DNA from: Ligula intestinalis
Taxonomy: Eukaryota > Platyhelminthes > Cestoda > Diphyllobothriidea > Diphyllobothriidae
DNA: 64,000 bases
NCBI GenBank assembly: GCA_036362985.1
Contig: JAYGXS010000001.1
Span: 52,323,975-52,387,974 of the forward strand
Reading direction: 5' to 3'
Numbering within the stretch: the stretch's first letter is position 1; each line of letters begins with the position of its first letter. Of the stretch, positions 1-13,240 are shown in pieces. The notes under the pieces were generated by a model that saw nothing but the letters and a program-made list of their open reading frames with translations, made no database searches and was not told the DNA's origin. Made by a program: the position numbers and the translations under genes.

Positions 1-2851
1 AGCTTTTCACTTGAATTTCCGATGCAAAATGCCTGCGTATTCAGTTATCCTGCGCAGGGCCGATAAAATACGCGAAGTTTTAGACAGATAATCTTCTACT
101 GGACCAGGGCAATGGGAACGTCCTTGATACTTGGCAACGATTATGGTGTGAATGAGCTGCACAGGGTAAAACTTGTTTTAGCTGGTCTCTTATTATTTCC
201 TGATGATGACTCTTAAGTCCATTGGCGCCACTTTTATCGAACCTAAAATTACGCCGCAAATGTAAGAGATGCATGGTTAATCGGGAGGAATACGAATTGT
301 AGTGGTAAGCAAACTGCGAGTTCATGTTGTATAATACCAAGTAATACTTTGACTAGGCGTGTTAAACCATGTCCCAACAAACCTGATCTCCTTTCTGGGT
401 TCCGTAAGGTAGTAAGGGTACTCAGAGCATTTATAAAAAACTATCCCCAGGTCTATTCTCCTATGATGAAAGCAATACTTGGACTAGTCGATTTGCTATC
501 ATGGCCCACTTCGTGGTTATTAAACTGATAGTAAATAAATCTACTGAAGTCTGAAGGTCTGAAGTCCTTGAGCACCAAAATGAATGCATAACCTCTTTCC
601 TAACTCTTGACATGAAGCATGCACTTAATATTCAAACGCATTTACTGTGGTCCCAAACCCAGCCAAAGAATTGACCACCATACCGTTTTCTGAGCATCCG
701 AAAAATTAGCGACCATGTTTTTCGTGTGAGTACTAGCACTGATAAAATCGTTTGATCCGTTCAGCGAAAGTTTCTGTCTTCTGTCAGCAATAAACCTGAT
801 CATATTGGGTAGCCTGTGAGACCGTTGAGCCTGGTTTCTAAGTGTTAGGTCAAAGTCGTACTCGAAGCTGTGCTATTTCGAGGCTTTTAGGCGTAATCGC
901 CGATTTATTGATTACTTTTCGAATAGCAGGCCGCCCGCGCTTGGCATGTAGTCGTGCTCGATTGAATATTCTTACACTGAATGGCCGTTGTGCGTGCGTT
1001 CACGATGCCAATCCTAAATGTGTAGGATTGAAGTTGCGCCGGCAATGTGCGCACGTTTTTACTATTCAGAGCCATCCTAGTGATGAAGTTCGATTGAAAT
1101 GTTGATGAGTTTGGCATCCACTTTTGCGACACTCGTAGGATTAAGCGTCGTAGGTGTACTGTCCCGAATATTGAACGAACCTTTTGGAATTAAGACTCGG
1201 CTACTAGAGCCAGCAAGTGAAGGAACAGCAGGACTTCTAATATTTAATTATTTTCTGTACTGACAGACAGAAACTAGCGACTATTCAGCAGTTCAAACAT
1301 TCATATCATATTTATATCCATAGCAACTTACCTGTATGCATACGCCCTTAGCTAGTGGCTAGAAAGGACCCCGTATGACCCTAGCAAACACTCTTTTCCG
1401 CCCCCTACTTCCCTTTCTCCTCTTCTTACGTCTCCTCGTTGTATTTGCAGTGCGAAGCTCCATAATTCTTCTAATACACAACAAAATGCACACCCTGGGA
1501 TGCTTTTTTCAATATTCCCAATTATGCTCTCCTCAGCCTATTGTTGACCGTGAAGCAGACAGACTGTAAGTCGCAGATCTTTTCGTGGAAAGACTTAGTT
1601 ATTGTGAGCATAAGACATTTTAAAAAGATCAGTTGGATGCTGTGGATTTACTCCGAGACACGCTTACCTTCGATAAGGTATACAGCCATTACGATTTCCT
1701 GCCGTATGTGAAGTTAATTCAATATGTTTTTTTGCATTTTGGGTCAAGATATCTGGAAAAGACAGAACCTCTACCGTTTAGACACAGTCCGAATAGATCG
1801 CTGTCTGCTATCGACTTCGTCTCGTCTGGATAACTATCAGCAACCATCTTCTTGCGACCAAGCTGCCTTTTAGTCGACTATTTTTCAAAAACAGTTACGT
1901 CCTAGGCATCAATAACCAATTTCCAAAAGCACTGCTCCAGTCGTTATATCCTTTCTGACAGTGATAAATGGTTCTTCCATTCACATGCTTGGTTCCCTCG
2001 GTCCAAGGTAATGTAAGGGCGTGTGCTCGCTACATGACTGCAGTATGTCTCTACATCTGAAGGCTTCCACATGCAGCACGTCTATTATTGTCATTGAGCC
2101 GATTTTTATATTAGGTGTAGCAGTGTGGTTCCCGTTTCACAAAAAATGATGGAACGCTGTAAACCAGACCACTTCAAAACAAAACTTAATTCCAGAATGA
2201 TAGAATTCCTATCTGAGAAGATCGAGGGGAAGGAAAAACAATTAAAGCCCTATTTTATTTGAATGTTACCGTCTAAATGAAAAGCGTTAATAAATGCATA
2301 CTGCAAGTATACTGACTTTTTGCGTTCCGGGAAAGTGAGACTCGGTAGCTTGGTTGACACACAATGGTGCAGTTAATGAGGCAAGAACGCTCCTGGGTTT
2401 TGTTAGAGACCTTCAAGCACGTGAATTTACTTCCTGTCGATGAAGCACTTTATGTCAAACAAGTGTTACAGCTTTAAATCCAATGATATTCACAGGTGAA
2501 TGAGGGGAAACTGTGCCGAGTCACAATTGTCTCGCAAAGGACGTTTTTTACATCAGCTCAGCTGAAAAAAATCGTAATCGATCATGAAACAAAAAAGGAC
2601 CAGGTGTTTAACTTATGCTTGAAAAAACAAGAACACTTAAAGCCTTCTCGTGCAGTTCCCAAGAATTCATCCAATTAAGTAGTTATAAGGATGACATCCG
2701 TTACTCCCAAATATAGCCAGCACATTCCATATCCAAGGATTTGTTAGAAATAAGGAGGTTACCCATGTTGGGATTAAATTTTCTGTCTGAATTTCCAGTC
2801 TGTAGAAGAAATCACCACTAGAGGTTACAGTGGCAACAAAACTACACCCTT
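1..2851. other. Region with no recognisable gene
   Basis: Only short AT-rich open frames on both strands, none with a recognisable domain or composition that suggests coding. No tandem repeat or similarity to the repeat families seen later in the window was noticed. Introns or untranslated host sequence cannot be excluded. Confidence 0.5.
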
Positions 2852-2891
2852 GAAGAAGAAGAAGAAGAAGAAGAAGAAGAAGAAGAAGAAG
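2852..2891. repeat. (GAA)n microsatellite
   Basis: About 13 uninterrupted GAA units on the plus strand. The complementary type, (TTC)n, occurs at 34388-34430. GAA/TTC tracts can form triplexes; no function is implied here. Confidence 0.95.
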
Positions 2892-5800
2892 CTTCGATCA
2901 ATTACTCATCAGACGGGGGGCAGCTGCTGGGAGCTCCGTACGTGAACAAAACGCAGCACTAGTCGTGCTCTCTACTTCTTCCTTCACCTGTCTGCGATGG
3001 CAAGTGTATTTCGAAACGACCGGAGGCTGACTTGGCTGCAGTGGCTGAAACAGATCCTCTGCACGTGTGACACATGATCAAAGCTACCGCCATGCACCGG
3101 GTTTTGCATGGAAAGGTGCTCGGATCTCACGTTCGCGAGAGTGCGGTAGAGGCCACGCTAGGAAGGGGCCAAAGGACCTGATTCCCACTCGAGCCAGTCA
3201 GTCTGCATGCTCATAGCAGTGATCGCAGACGAATAAGTAATTCAGTCTGTTGGCTGTCTTCCAAGCCATAACTGTCAGCCCGTTGGAACGATGTCGAAAC
3301 GCGTCGGAGTAATTATCGTGAAGAATGCACAAAGTGCCGTGGAGATGACCTCCCTCAAAACCGACCTCATTGTCTCTCTATTTCCTCTCACACGTTCTAA
3401 TCCCCTGTCCGAGCGGGCCAGTCATCTGGCGCCGGGACAGGACGCAACGGCTGACAAGGCTAGCTTAACATGTCAGTGTGTGTCACCCAGTACTCGGGCC
3501 TCGCACAGTATGAAAGGTTTTCATGCGAAGGTAATATCAAGAAGAACGCGCCTAAGAAGGAGGGACTTAGATGTTGTGATGAGGCGCCCTCTTATCAGCA
3601 ACAGAGTATCGCTATCAAGGCCTTCGTGACAGAGGAAAAGGTAACCGAGAGGTGTCGCTTAGTTAGGAAGTAAAGATGAGTAACTGATATCGTTTTGAGT
3701 AAACATCAGCCATGTCTGGCGTGTGTTTCATCGGGTCACCTTAAGGTAGTTCATTTGTTTGAAGGATAAAGTATGAACATCTTTTTTCAATTGGTCTGTT
3801 TCACTAGTGGAGCAGCGGACATCTATCGTTGTCTTGACGGGCATTTTTACTCATGTTACTGCTGTTGAGGTCGTAAGGTTCACGCATCTGGAAGCGGTCG
3901 TGGTGAAGATATGTGGCTTTGACTCGAAAGGGCGTTTAAAAATGCGGGTGGAGCAAAATGCTTCTCAGTTAGAAATTCTTAAAGCTAATTTGGTACCACA
4001 CGAGTATCAGCAAAATATTAAGGGAAGATAGTAGTACTCTAATATACTGCGGCACTGACCTAGTCGCTTTCCATGGTCCTTGAAGGCACACGTTTCTTCT
4101 GTTCATCCTTCCGACTCCTTGAAAAAAGGCTCCACTTCCAAAAAGATTATTTATAGTGATTATTCGAAGCTCTATTTCCCAAAGCATACAAAAATCACGC
4201 CAAAGCACTGAATTCCAACCCAAACCGCAGGTCAATATTTCTATTGGCACCTAGCCGTCTGTTCGTAATCTTACAAGTTAACATACCCAAATTGCTATTG
4301 CTCAGACACACGAGGTTAAGTACTCACCAACCCTTAATGAACGGAGCACCATATTCTTCCGCATGCTCATTTTTCAATAGGTAGCAGATTACGCGGCACA
4401 CCCTTGGCCTTGACGCAAACTAAGTCTACTCAACTAGTAGGGTAAATGCCTGTAGACCGAAAAAGCAATCTCGAATTCCAGCAAAGGATTGGCCAGACAT
4501 GAGTATAAAAAGATCCGAGGCCCTCACTAGGATGGTGGATTGTAAAAGTGAGCTTATTTAGATAAGATGTTTTCAGCAATTTGGTAGCAGTTTAGGCCAA
4601 TGAAGACCCCTTCTACAACGAACCAGTGGATGGTTGAATTTTTCAGCCTATTTCCTACCTGAACCACATGCCTAGTCCGTGGTCTTTATCAAAGCAACTT
4701 TTAAATATCCTCAAGCCAACAGAGCTTCCATAATCGGGCTTTGGACTTAACAGACCTCTTTTTGTGAAGGCCGTCCTGCAAAAAAGCATTACGCGCATTG
4801 ATGATGCAATGTAAGTGTTGCTGGTCTCTCTTGTGGATTTAATTTTTTCCTCAGCAAGAACGAGAGCGGGATTCATGTAAGAAGCTTGCCTGGTGAATAA
4901 AGTTGTAGGTAGCAAAGTGATACCGATAAGACAAAGAATCAGTAAGAGCGACTGTAATGGTCATTTCTATTTATTTCTAACTATCATGGCGTGGTTTTCG
5001 TGCATGGGCAGGTAGGAGCTGCAGACAGCTGTAGCCAGCCTCTCCCGCCTCCCGTTCTTGATGATGCAGTTCTGCTTCACCTTCAGCATCAAATTACCTA
5101 TGGCGGCCTTGGCTGTACCTATCAGATGGCGACCTTGTCACGCATTTGTGCGTACCGCATGTAGTGGTGTGCGGCGGAAATGCACGCTGGAGAGTTAGAA
5201 AAAGCTCTACGCATGAAAAAGCGCCTTGATTATAAAGTGAGCTGTTTTTTCAACGAAAAATATCCGCAATACCACATTACACAGCGAACAATCGAGACGA
5301 AATAGGTGACGACAAAGGAAATTGTATGAGTATTTCGATGGTAAGTCACACTTCATTGCCAGTTTCAGTCTTCTAGTCCTCAGAAATCGGGTGAGGCTGG
5401 GAACGACCGGTTGTTGAAATACCGACCTTCAATGGGCGGATGTGATGGAAGTCTCACGTGCTTGGATGGGATACCTTAGCGGTCCGTAGACCAGAATGAC
5501 CACCGAGAGTCAGCAAAGTGGCTGGATGCCATAAAGCCCATCTGTACTACAACAACGACTGGGAAAGAAAATACAACACCAGCGCAGCAGAAAGTTTGTG
5601 GAAGACTTATCTAATTTCCTAATGAGCTAATTTTCTACCATAGAATGAGAAAAATAAGAAGAGCAACAAAGAAGAAGGAGAAGGAAGATAAGCATAAGTA
5701 ATTCGACAATTTAAGGACTGTGGAGTGAAAAGGGAACGTAATCCCGGAAGATATTACCAGCTTTGGTGAATCTTCTTAAAAGAATTATAACATGAAGAGA

Positions 5801-6948
5801 CAACGAAATATTCTACGTTTTATTTGCTCTAAGACACCAGAAAGGTGGTACCCTCATTGGGAAGTATGTCGAAAAACGTAGTAGTAGTAGGAGGAGGAGG
5901 AGGGAGTCGTAATGTACTGACTTCTGTTTCTCTTTAGACAGTTGGCCGATAGACGCACTGAGACAACGTCGCCGACTTTTTTAGGGCACTGAAGTTGGCC
6001 CTCCTTTTTGGGGATAACCAATAACTATGGCATTAAGATACTGCAGCACTGTTTTCCCGGAATAAATGTGAACAAGATAAAGGCGACAAAATAGGAAGCA
6101 TTTAATGACGTCATCGAACTTCGTGACCTCTTATTCAACTGTGCATGGCAGTGGCCTATAAATAACATAAATGATCCAATTAAACACCGGCCTAAGTCGT
6201 CAGAGGCACATAGGCCATGAGATAAGACAATCGTTCTTCGCTGACCTGATCAAGCTGGTAAACAAACAACCTGTAGACGAATCCTTTCCTTTAAATCCAG
6301 CGGATCAAACGGCTAACATGTTGGATCTGACACGAAACTGCAAGACGAAGTCATCTACGTAGGACTCAAATGTTGTATACCAAGAGAAAAAATAGATCCC
6401 AGGCTTAACACCGGCGGAAGAGGAAATTTTGAGATGAGTAAAAGCGAAGTAGGTTGATATCGCCTATCAGTACAGAATATCCGTGGTTATTTAACGCTCA
6501 CTGTTAACGAAGCAACACTTTTTGGCTCTACTTGACCTGAGTGTTTTTGTTATCTCGAGACCTGACGAAGGAAGCGACGCTGTGACTCTAAACAAGACTG
6601 TTAATGTGGATAAGATAGAAGCGGTATCGGGCGACCCAGAAAACTTTCTTTTGATCCCAGTTCGAAGCATAAGCAAACAGTAATGAAGAACGGTATGGAA
6701 AAACGGAGATCTGTAATTGTGGCAACGGAGAGAGTGACGTACGTAACCATTAAGGGAAACCGTGGTAGACTTCAAACGGGAACAGTAAGGAGGAAACACG
6801 TAAAAGTAATAGTGGGAGGGACGGAGGTAGGGTGAAACGGCGAGGAGGAACAAAAAAGAGCCGAGGTTTCAGTGACTGAGCAATTACAGTAGGGACGGTC
6901 ATAAGTGGGATATTAATAGAAACCGTAAGTAAGTAGAAGATATAACCG
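2892..6948. other. Region with no recognisable gene
   Basis: No domain is recognised. A short GTA/GGA tract lies at about 5878-5903. A minus-strand open stretch near 4666-4890 is bounded by a CAG end at about 4890 and a CAG-GTAGGA donor-like site at about 4665, so it could be an internal exon, but the encoded peptide is not recognised and the evidence is weak. The last few hundred bases may be the 3' non-coding part of the Helitron that follows, whose terminus I could not locate. Confidence 0.4.
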
Positions 6949-8810
6949 TCAGACCAATGCTTCATGGTAAGCAACCTTCTTCGAAATCCCGTTGGATGCC
7001 CAGAAGTATAAATTCCGTTTTGAACCAACTCGAGATATGGCAACGTAGAGTTGGCCGTGGGAAAAGCACGCTTCTTCAAGGTGACGTCCAGCCACCTTGA
7101 AGGTTTGACCTTGGGACTTGTTGAAGGACATTGTAAAGCAAACCTCCACGGGAGACTGCAGACGCCGGAAATTGAAGGTGATATCGGACAAAATGATGGG
7201 AATGCGAGGAATGTAAACAATATCTCCTTTCGTTCAACCGATAATAATGATTTCCTCTATCAGATAGATCATTGGACGCTGGACAGTCAGCCTAGTGTCA
7301 TTGAATAGCCGTGGTGCATCCAGATTTCTCATAAGCATAATCAGCGTGCCAACTTTCGGAATAAGTTTATAGGAAGGGACGACAGGTATTTCCAAACTGT
7401 TCAAGAATTTAATTGGATAATTAACGCAATCTGTAAGATTAACTGTTGTATCGTAGGATTTGTACAGACTTTTCCACACATGGCAGTAGGTGGGTTAGTC
7501 TCGCATTAATGGCATTGACGAATTTGTTTGTGGGGGCCAGAATTCCGCGTTCGCAGAGCCACTCAACGTCTGAGAAATTGGGTTGGAGGTTAGGGAACAC
7601 TTTTTCTCTTAGGTCTTCGCCACTGCTCACCAAATTAGCAACAAAAGCACGGGGGGATGTTTCCAGTTGCATCGGTTTCGATTTTACCTTCACCAATCTT
7701 CAAGATATTAGTGGAGAACTCGCCGAACTCATGGTCAGCATTGAGGTGCACTCTCATATGGGTTGTGAGTTCCAATGGCTTTACCGTAGACCATAACGGT
7801 GAATATTTCAGGCAGGACTTTGCCTGATCACCTCTGGTACCCCTTTGAATCACAGGTAGAGTTGGACGAAAATAGCCAGATAAAACCATTGTGATGCCAC
7901 CAAACGGAGCGGTGTTTTCTGTGATATCACGCAGAGTTCTATCCAGCGTTTCTAGTGCAATCCTGTTTGCTATTGTGCACTCGTCCCAAATTATTGCTGA
8001 GCATCGCTTCAGCAATTCAGCTGAACCACTGCCTCTGCTTATTTGGCATGTTGCAGTACCATCGTCTGCTAACCTAAGGGGAAGCTTGAAGGTACTGTGA
8101 GCAGTTCTGCCGCCAGGAAGCAACGTCGCCACAATACCAGCCAATACGTCAGCTAAAAAAATCCTGCCGTCTTTGCGCAGTTCGGCAAGGAGCAATTTGA
8201 GGACGAAAGTTTTGCCAGTTCCACCAGGAGCATCCAAAAAGAAAACGTGATCACCATTACTGCGACCATGGACATTGTCAAGAATAGTGTTGAATGCGTG
8301 CAGTTGGTCGACCAGTAGCCTTGGTTTGTTCAGAGAAACGTATGCTGCCAGCTCGGTAAGATTGTGGCAAAGCTCACGCTGTAGTTAACGCTCCTGTCAA
8401 GCAGGGGGAATCCGTATGCATGTGTGAAGTTGCTCACTACGCATGTCAGCCAAGATGTCCTCGAAGAAAATTAGGGCCATGTTGAAGATGGCGGAATACA
8501 ATTCGATGTGAGCATCGCCATTTTGAAACTGCAGCTGATACTGGTAGCCTTCAGACATATCATTTCTGAACTTTAACTGCCGTCCGCAAGGGCAGGCCAA
8601 CTCACAACTCCTAATCAACAAAGCAAGGAGGCACCGTAGTTGGTTTGGAGTGGTAGTAATAACAGCCTCAGCAATGGTATTCTCCCAACGATTGTCATTT
8701 TCAAGTAAACCACGCATCATGCAGGCTTCTCTGTAAGTTGAACACAAAGAAACATCCGCCGTTCGAAGGTCTTCAAAAGATGTTGGACCCTGAACCTCGT
8801 GAAGAAGCAT
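6949..8810 (-). pseudogene. Helitron Pif1-like helicase domain, broken
   Basis: The helicase unwinds DNA during Helitron transposition. The 8397-8810 frame is the linker with LLHEVQGPTSFEDLRT. The 7635-8237 frame carries Walker A (DAPGGTGKTF), Walker B (IIWDECTIA) and a motif III-like FRPTLPVI, where families usually have FRQTLPVI preceded by GGD. The 7439-7696 frame has WLCERGILAPTNKFVNAIN. The 7234-7479 frame has KVGTLIMLMRNLDAPRLFNDTRL. The 6949-7191 frame has motifs V and VI (FTMSFNKSQGQTF and FSHGQLYVAISRV). The order is correct and adjacent frames nearly abut, so only small indels and stops broke it. Confidence 0.9.
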
Positions 8811-9663
8811 TCATAGGAAGTGACACTTTTGTTTAGATGGATGAATAATGTAAATCTGACCCAGTTTAAAATCGCATTTGGTTCCTGAATGTCCTTCAAT
8901 CGCCATTCCTTTCTTTCGCCGGGCCCACGTGTGTTGTTCCCAGTGTAATAGGAGGTACATCAACATAAAAAAGCGTCCGGGCAACTTTACAGAGTTGCAA
9001 AAATCGACGTTGATGTAGACGTACGGCACAGTCCAACGGTTATCGATTCCCACACGTCCGTGTCGCCTTGCATTGAAAACAGCTGTGAACCCACCAATCA
9101 CAGGCCGTCTTTGTCTGTACAGAGGGTAGCCGTCTGCGCCAGTCTGAGTTGTGGCAATGAACCGCTTGGGATACTTTTTTGGTGCATATCCCATCCTTCA
9201 TGCAAGGGCTGCTGGGGTTCAGCTCAACAAATGGACCACGCACCATCTTCGTTTTGACTGTTTCAAACAGAACAGGGCCAGCCGCCAGGTTGGCCAACTG
9301 TGCACATACGAATTTTGTCAACATCAGCAGAACGCAATTTTTCCTGCAGCCAGACTAAAAATGTGTGCGTAAGGTAGTCCTATCTTTTGCCACTCGACAG
9401 TGTGCATGTGGCACCGAAACGCACCGAAATTTTTAAATCTAGTGATGAGTTTCACCATGCTTTTCAAACAAAGCATCTTGAGTTTTCTCATGCATATAGC
9501 GAGGTGACCGAGTGTGGCTTGAGGGTAAGATGAGAAGTTGACCGCGACCAATATTACCCCCGTCATTAAGGGCATTGTCCCTTAGGAAGACGTAATTGTC
9601 CGCAGGAAGCATCCTATGAGAACGTTTTTTTTCGGTTTTTAGCGATAATTTAGCTAAAAGCAA
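8811..9663 (-). pseudogene. Helitron Rep (HUH nuclease) domain, broken
   Basis: In Helitrons the Rep domain nicks and joins DNA during rolling-circle transposition. The frame at 9439-9663 has the conserved block NIGRGQLLILPSS followed by SPRYMHEKTQDA. The frame at 9324-9575 has FRCHMHTVEWQKIGLPYAHIF, in which the first histidine of the HUH motif (normally PHAHI) is tyrosine (codon at 9369-9371). The frames at 9040-9324 and 8811-9194 have MKDGICTKK, TQTGADGYPLYRQRRP and DNRWTVPYVYINVDFCNSVK. Immediately after CNSVK the protein jumps to the pre-helicase linker (WARRKKG), so the block that normally carries the catalytic tyrosine(s) is deleted. At least three frame changes separate the pieces. 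Confidence 0.85.
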
Positions 9664-9792
9664 AAAACAGATTTGATAAGTATGGTTGAGTTCAGCAAAC
9701 TACATAGGAATGCTCTCAGAAAAGGGTAAATTTGTTTTTTGTTTGACTCTTGCATTAGTTATTTGGTGTCAAGGCAGCGGATTTAGCCCTTG

Positions 9793-9850
9793 CTTCAGCA
9801 TTTGCTGCGGCTGTTGGAGCACGCGGTGCCCATCGTCGAAATCGACGGGG
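9793..9850 (+). repeat. Dispersed 58-bp repeat, coding-like
   Basis: About 80% identical to 60492-60552. Both copies translate on the plus strand to a similar peptide (SAFAAAVGARGAHRRNRRG here, SASAAAVGVRGGHNRNRRG there), which suggests a shared protein-coding ancestor such as an element ORF1 or gag. The family is not identified. Confidence 0.6.
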
Positions 9851-9935
9851 GAAATTTCGTGAGGTCAAGTGATTTACGGTTAGGCTGGCTTCCTTCCAAA
9901 CAATGAAAGCAGTCAGGCGATAGGACAGCAGCGAA

Positions 9936-9973
9936 ACACACACACACACACGCATGCCATTGGCGCGCGCGCG
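9936..9973. repeat. (CA)n and (GC)n short tracts
   Basis: CA dinucleotide tract at 9936-9951, followed after 11 bases by an alternating GC tract at about 9963-9973. Alternating purine-pyrimidine runs of this kind can adopt Z-DNA. Confidence 0.85.
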
Positions 9974-10079
9974 TGCCTACAAAGTGAGCGTGGTACGGAC
10001 TCACGCGCGTAGAAGGCGCTGGCGGCGTTGCAATCTGACCTGTAACTCTTGACGCCAGCTAATCAAAAACTGAATAGGA

Positions 10080-10900
10080 ACCGTACAGATCTACAAGATC
10101 TCTTTTATTAAGTATGCAGATACAGATGGACGATGTGGTTATGGGCTGTCCATTGGGACCAGTTCTAGGGAATCGCTTCGAGCGAACATTAGCCCAAAAC
10201 TTACGGCAAACCACATTCTGTAGACGATAAGGGGGTGACATGTTTGCCATAGTCAAACGCTTAAAAGATGAATAATTAATACGTAAGGTTATGAACAAGA
10301 AAAGTAATAAGGTCACATTTATGATCAAACATGAAAAGTATGATAAACAACCTTTTTGGCCTTCTTTTACGTAGGCCGGCAGTTGGCTCCGTTTATAGGT
10401 ACATCTAGCAAAACCCACTCGGAAAGATCAGTACATACACTTCCTCAATTTCGTTTCAATTAGTAGAAAACTAAAGTTGGTTTTGTGCCCCTTAGTTGGA
10501 GTCACTAAAATCTGTTCCGCAGATACGATCGATGAGAAGATCAGTTTCCTCGCGCGCATTGCTCTTAGAAACGGGTATCCAGATAAATTCATGGACAACT
10601 ATCATCATCTAAGACGAAAAGGTCCCACCGAAATAGTTGTGCTAAAAATTCGGTAGGCATCGACTTCCAACTAAATACATTTTGCCCATGCACGTCACAT
10701 CAAACTTTATCTCTGAATGTACATGTATTTGCCGATGTGACTACATTGGGCGCACATAAAGGCAGTTAGCAACTTGGTCAGCTTAACATATTCCGAAATG
10801 GCAGCTAAGCGCGAAACATAAGGTACCTAACAGTTTAATTATGAAGCGCCCGGCGAACACTGATAATATGGTGGAGCCCTCAACTGAATTTAAGGTCGCA
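10080..10900 (+). mobile_element. Penelope-like element remnant, RT plus GIY-YIG (lineage 1)
   Basis: At 10126-10161 the plus strand reads MDDVVMGCPLGP, the reverse-transcriptase motif of PLEs (usually DGVAMGSPLGP). It is followed by a decayed motif C region (GGDMFAIVKRLKDE, where YVDD is expected) and NKKSNKVTF. After a gap comes LRNGYPDKFMDNYHHLRRKGPTE, the RT-endonuclease connector. The GIY-YIG endonuclease follows with YIGRT at 10742-10756 and further downstream EMAAKRE. Several stops and frame changes are present. Lineage 1 matches the element at 51375 and differs from the lineage 2 fragments at 25.1, 30.2 and 53.4 kb. Confidence 0.75.
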
Positions 10901-13120
10901 GGGGCGACTGCGTGTTTCTTGTGCCTTGCAGAGACCGCTGAAATACGGAGAAGAAAGCCATAACTCCGTAGGCAGATTGATCACGTGATCGAACCCGCAC
11001 TGCCGTGGTGAGAACTAATAATGGACGTACCCACACGGACTCTCCCGTCCTCCCAGTAATCTCTCCTCCCCGAATGACTGGCTACTGTCCCGCGCGTTGC
11101 AGATTGAATCACACGTGACAGGTGTTCGCAGAAATCTCGACTGGTTTGCTTAGATAACTTCCCTCCCCGTTTCGCTTTCACCGTACGTACCAGCAGATCA
11201 GTCTAACAATTCATACTTTATTTAATTTGGAAAAACTCAGCGGTCTTGTGCTTCATTTACTTTCAGTTTTCATCCTTCTAGGTCGATGTTTAATTGGACT
11301 GTTGAATAAAAGGTCATGAGATTATACGACGTCACTGAATTCTGCTATTATCGTCGCCCTTGCCCTGTTTTAATGGGTCGAAGTTAGTCTACGTATGCAT
11401 TCACAAGCAACACATATCTTAGGAGTGTGACTCACAGATACAAGGGATTCTTGTAGATACAAGCGAAGGAGTGGACTATAGCAGATGTTTGAGGAACAAG
11501 AGACTCGATCTTTCTAATAGGAATGTTATCCGTTCAGCGTTTTGTATCCGCTCCAGAAGCCAACACTAAAGACAGCAACAGATAGAAGTAGCTGACACAC
11601 AAGGTTACAGACAGCGTCTGTTATGCCACTACACGCCCTCAGAAATTAATCATTCGAGCTATTCGTTGCAGATGCTCCTACGAGACGCGACACTCATTCC
11701 GCATTCTCGTAATTAATGGTCGCGATTTCGTCACTGGTGTTGGCTCTGTGTCTGGCAATGACTCACATTTAGACGTATCATTAATGTCACTGGAAGCAGT
11801 GTTAATTGCGCCTTCCCAGCTATGCCTCAGTAGTCTTCAAACTGGACATAGACCAGAAAGATCTTTGCACTTGTTGATAGACTGTGAGAAAATGAAAACG
11901 ATGCTGCTCGTTGTCGCCAGCACCGAGCAATACTGCAACCTCAGGTCGGTACGACTTGTAGGAGGCTGGAATGGGATGCTTAGCCGACGATGTCAAATGT
12001 AATGCTATTGCCGGTCAGGTTATAAATACAACAATAAAAACTCCTTAATTAATAACAAAAATCTGCTTGAGATTCCGATGCTAAGAACATGTGTAGGCAT
12101 TGGAAATTGTAAAGAAAAAACGGCCAGAGTAGCGGGATGTCATGTGATCCAGCCCTCTGCATGATTTTGGCTGAAAATCAGGCAAGAAGGTGAAGGACTG
12201 AACAGGTTTTTTGCTGCAAACTAAAGGCTGCACCTAATGGATGACAGAAGTAGAGTCAGCAGCGGTGTCCTCTCAGAATGAGGCCAGACAGGTAGAATAA
12301 AGACCGCGACTTCCATATCTACGTAGGAAGAATTCAGTTTCTGTGACACCCAGAAAGTGCGTACACTGCTCGGAATGCAGAAAGTGGGAATGGTTCTCTT
12401 AAACAAAACATACGTTGCTGAATTTTCAAGTTTCTGCGTAAATTAGTTCATAGAGAAGTTGCAGGCATGATACTAGGAATATGATCCCCTGTCCCTCCCC
12501 TAACCTTAACTCTAACCCCAAACTCTGCACCAATCACCCTGGCAATAAGCCCAATCCCCTGAATAGCTGGAAACGGGGAGTTCCTGTTCTTGCGTCTTGA
12601 CCAAACGTGTTACCAAAAAACGGACAACATTTAATTCGATAAACTTTCGAACGAACGGAAAGAGCACTTCAGCTTTTATTGTATCTTTACATGAAAATTC
12701 TGCCTTTACAGTTTTCTAACTAAAAAGGAAAAGCGAAGCCGGTTTATCGTTGAGGAAAAATCTGGCTAAAAGAATCACAATCAAATGTTTTTTTGTAACC
12801 AAGATATCCCGGTGGAAATTATTAAAAGTAGAAGCTTTACAAAAGCATGCAACCGGCAGCTTTCGTATAGAACACGGATAATAGAGTATGTCACCGAAGC
12901 ACCAGTGTTTTAAGTAGTACGCATTACAGTTTATGTAATCTACGGGGGGGGGAGGGGCAGAAAGTTATGGCGTCGAAGCGATGAGCAAACACCCAATGTA
13001 ATGAGCAAATCACACGAAATCCCGGTCCTGGCAAAATCACGCTCGATTATTGAGATCTACTTCATCTACGGCTGTCCTCAGTAACCTAACAGGAGCGTTA
13101 GAGCAGATTATTGGAGTTTT
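10901..13120. other. Region with no recognisable gene
   Basis: No domain is recognised. A perfect 12-bp palindrome, GATCACGTGATC, lies at about 10979-10990. A degenerate CCTAACCTTAACTCTAACCCC tract is at about 12498-12518, similar to tracts at 23.7, 26.7, 47.6 and 49.15 kb. A run of seven G lies at about 12943-12950. Confidence 0.4.
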
Positions 13121-13240
13121 TATCGAGGGGTGGTAAGGCAAATAAGGTTAACCCTAACGATAGCGATCTTCCAGGCCCGGCTCCTTAGGAGAAGAGAGAA
13201 GTCATGGGAAGGCCAGAGTGAAAGGAGAATAGTTTGTACA
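13121..13240 (-). repeat. LTR fragment (3' end), minus orientation
   Basis: Begins TATCG and reads through the conserved GCGATCTTCCAGGCCCGGCTCCTTAGGAG-like U5 block shared by all LTRs in the window (block split here for reading). It stops being similar soon after GTTTGTACAAG, so the rest of the LTR is missing. The CGATA complement of the terminal stem is at 13158-13162. Confidence 0.65.

Larger units (their letters stand above)
6949..9663 (-). mobile_element. Decayed Helitron (rolling-circle transposon)
   Basis: Reading the minus strand from 9663 to 6949, pieces of one Rep-helicase protein appear in the correct order but in different frames. They are the N-terminal Rep block, the HUH region, the region before the tyrosines, a linker, and a Pif1-type SF1 helicase with motifs I to VI. 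Autonomous Helitrons encode one protein of roughly 1,400 residues; here about 2.7 kb of coding remnant is left, with several frameshifts and an internal deletion. The terminal TC and hairpin/CTRR ends were not identified. No host gene fragment capture was seen. The element is inactive. Confidence 0.9.

Noticed and set aside
4655..4915. Minus-strand frame with donor-like CAG-GTAGGA end, possible exon
   Set aside because: Acceptor and donor-like sites are present but the peptide is unrecognised and such sites are common by chance; noted only within the intergenic entry.
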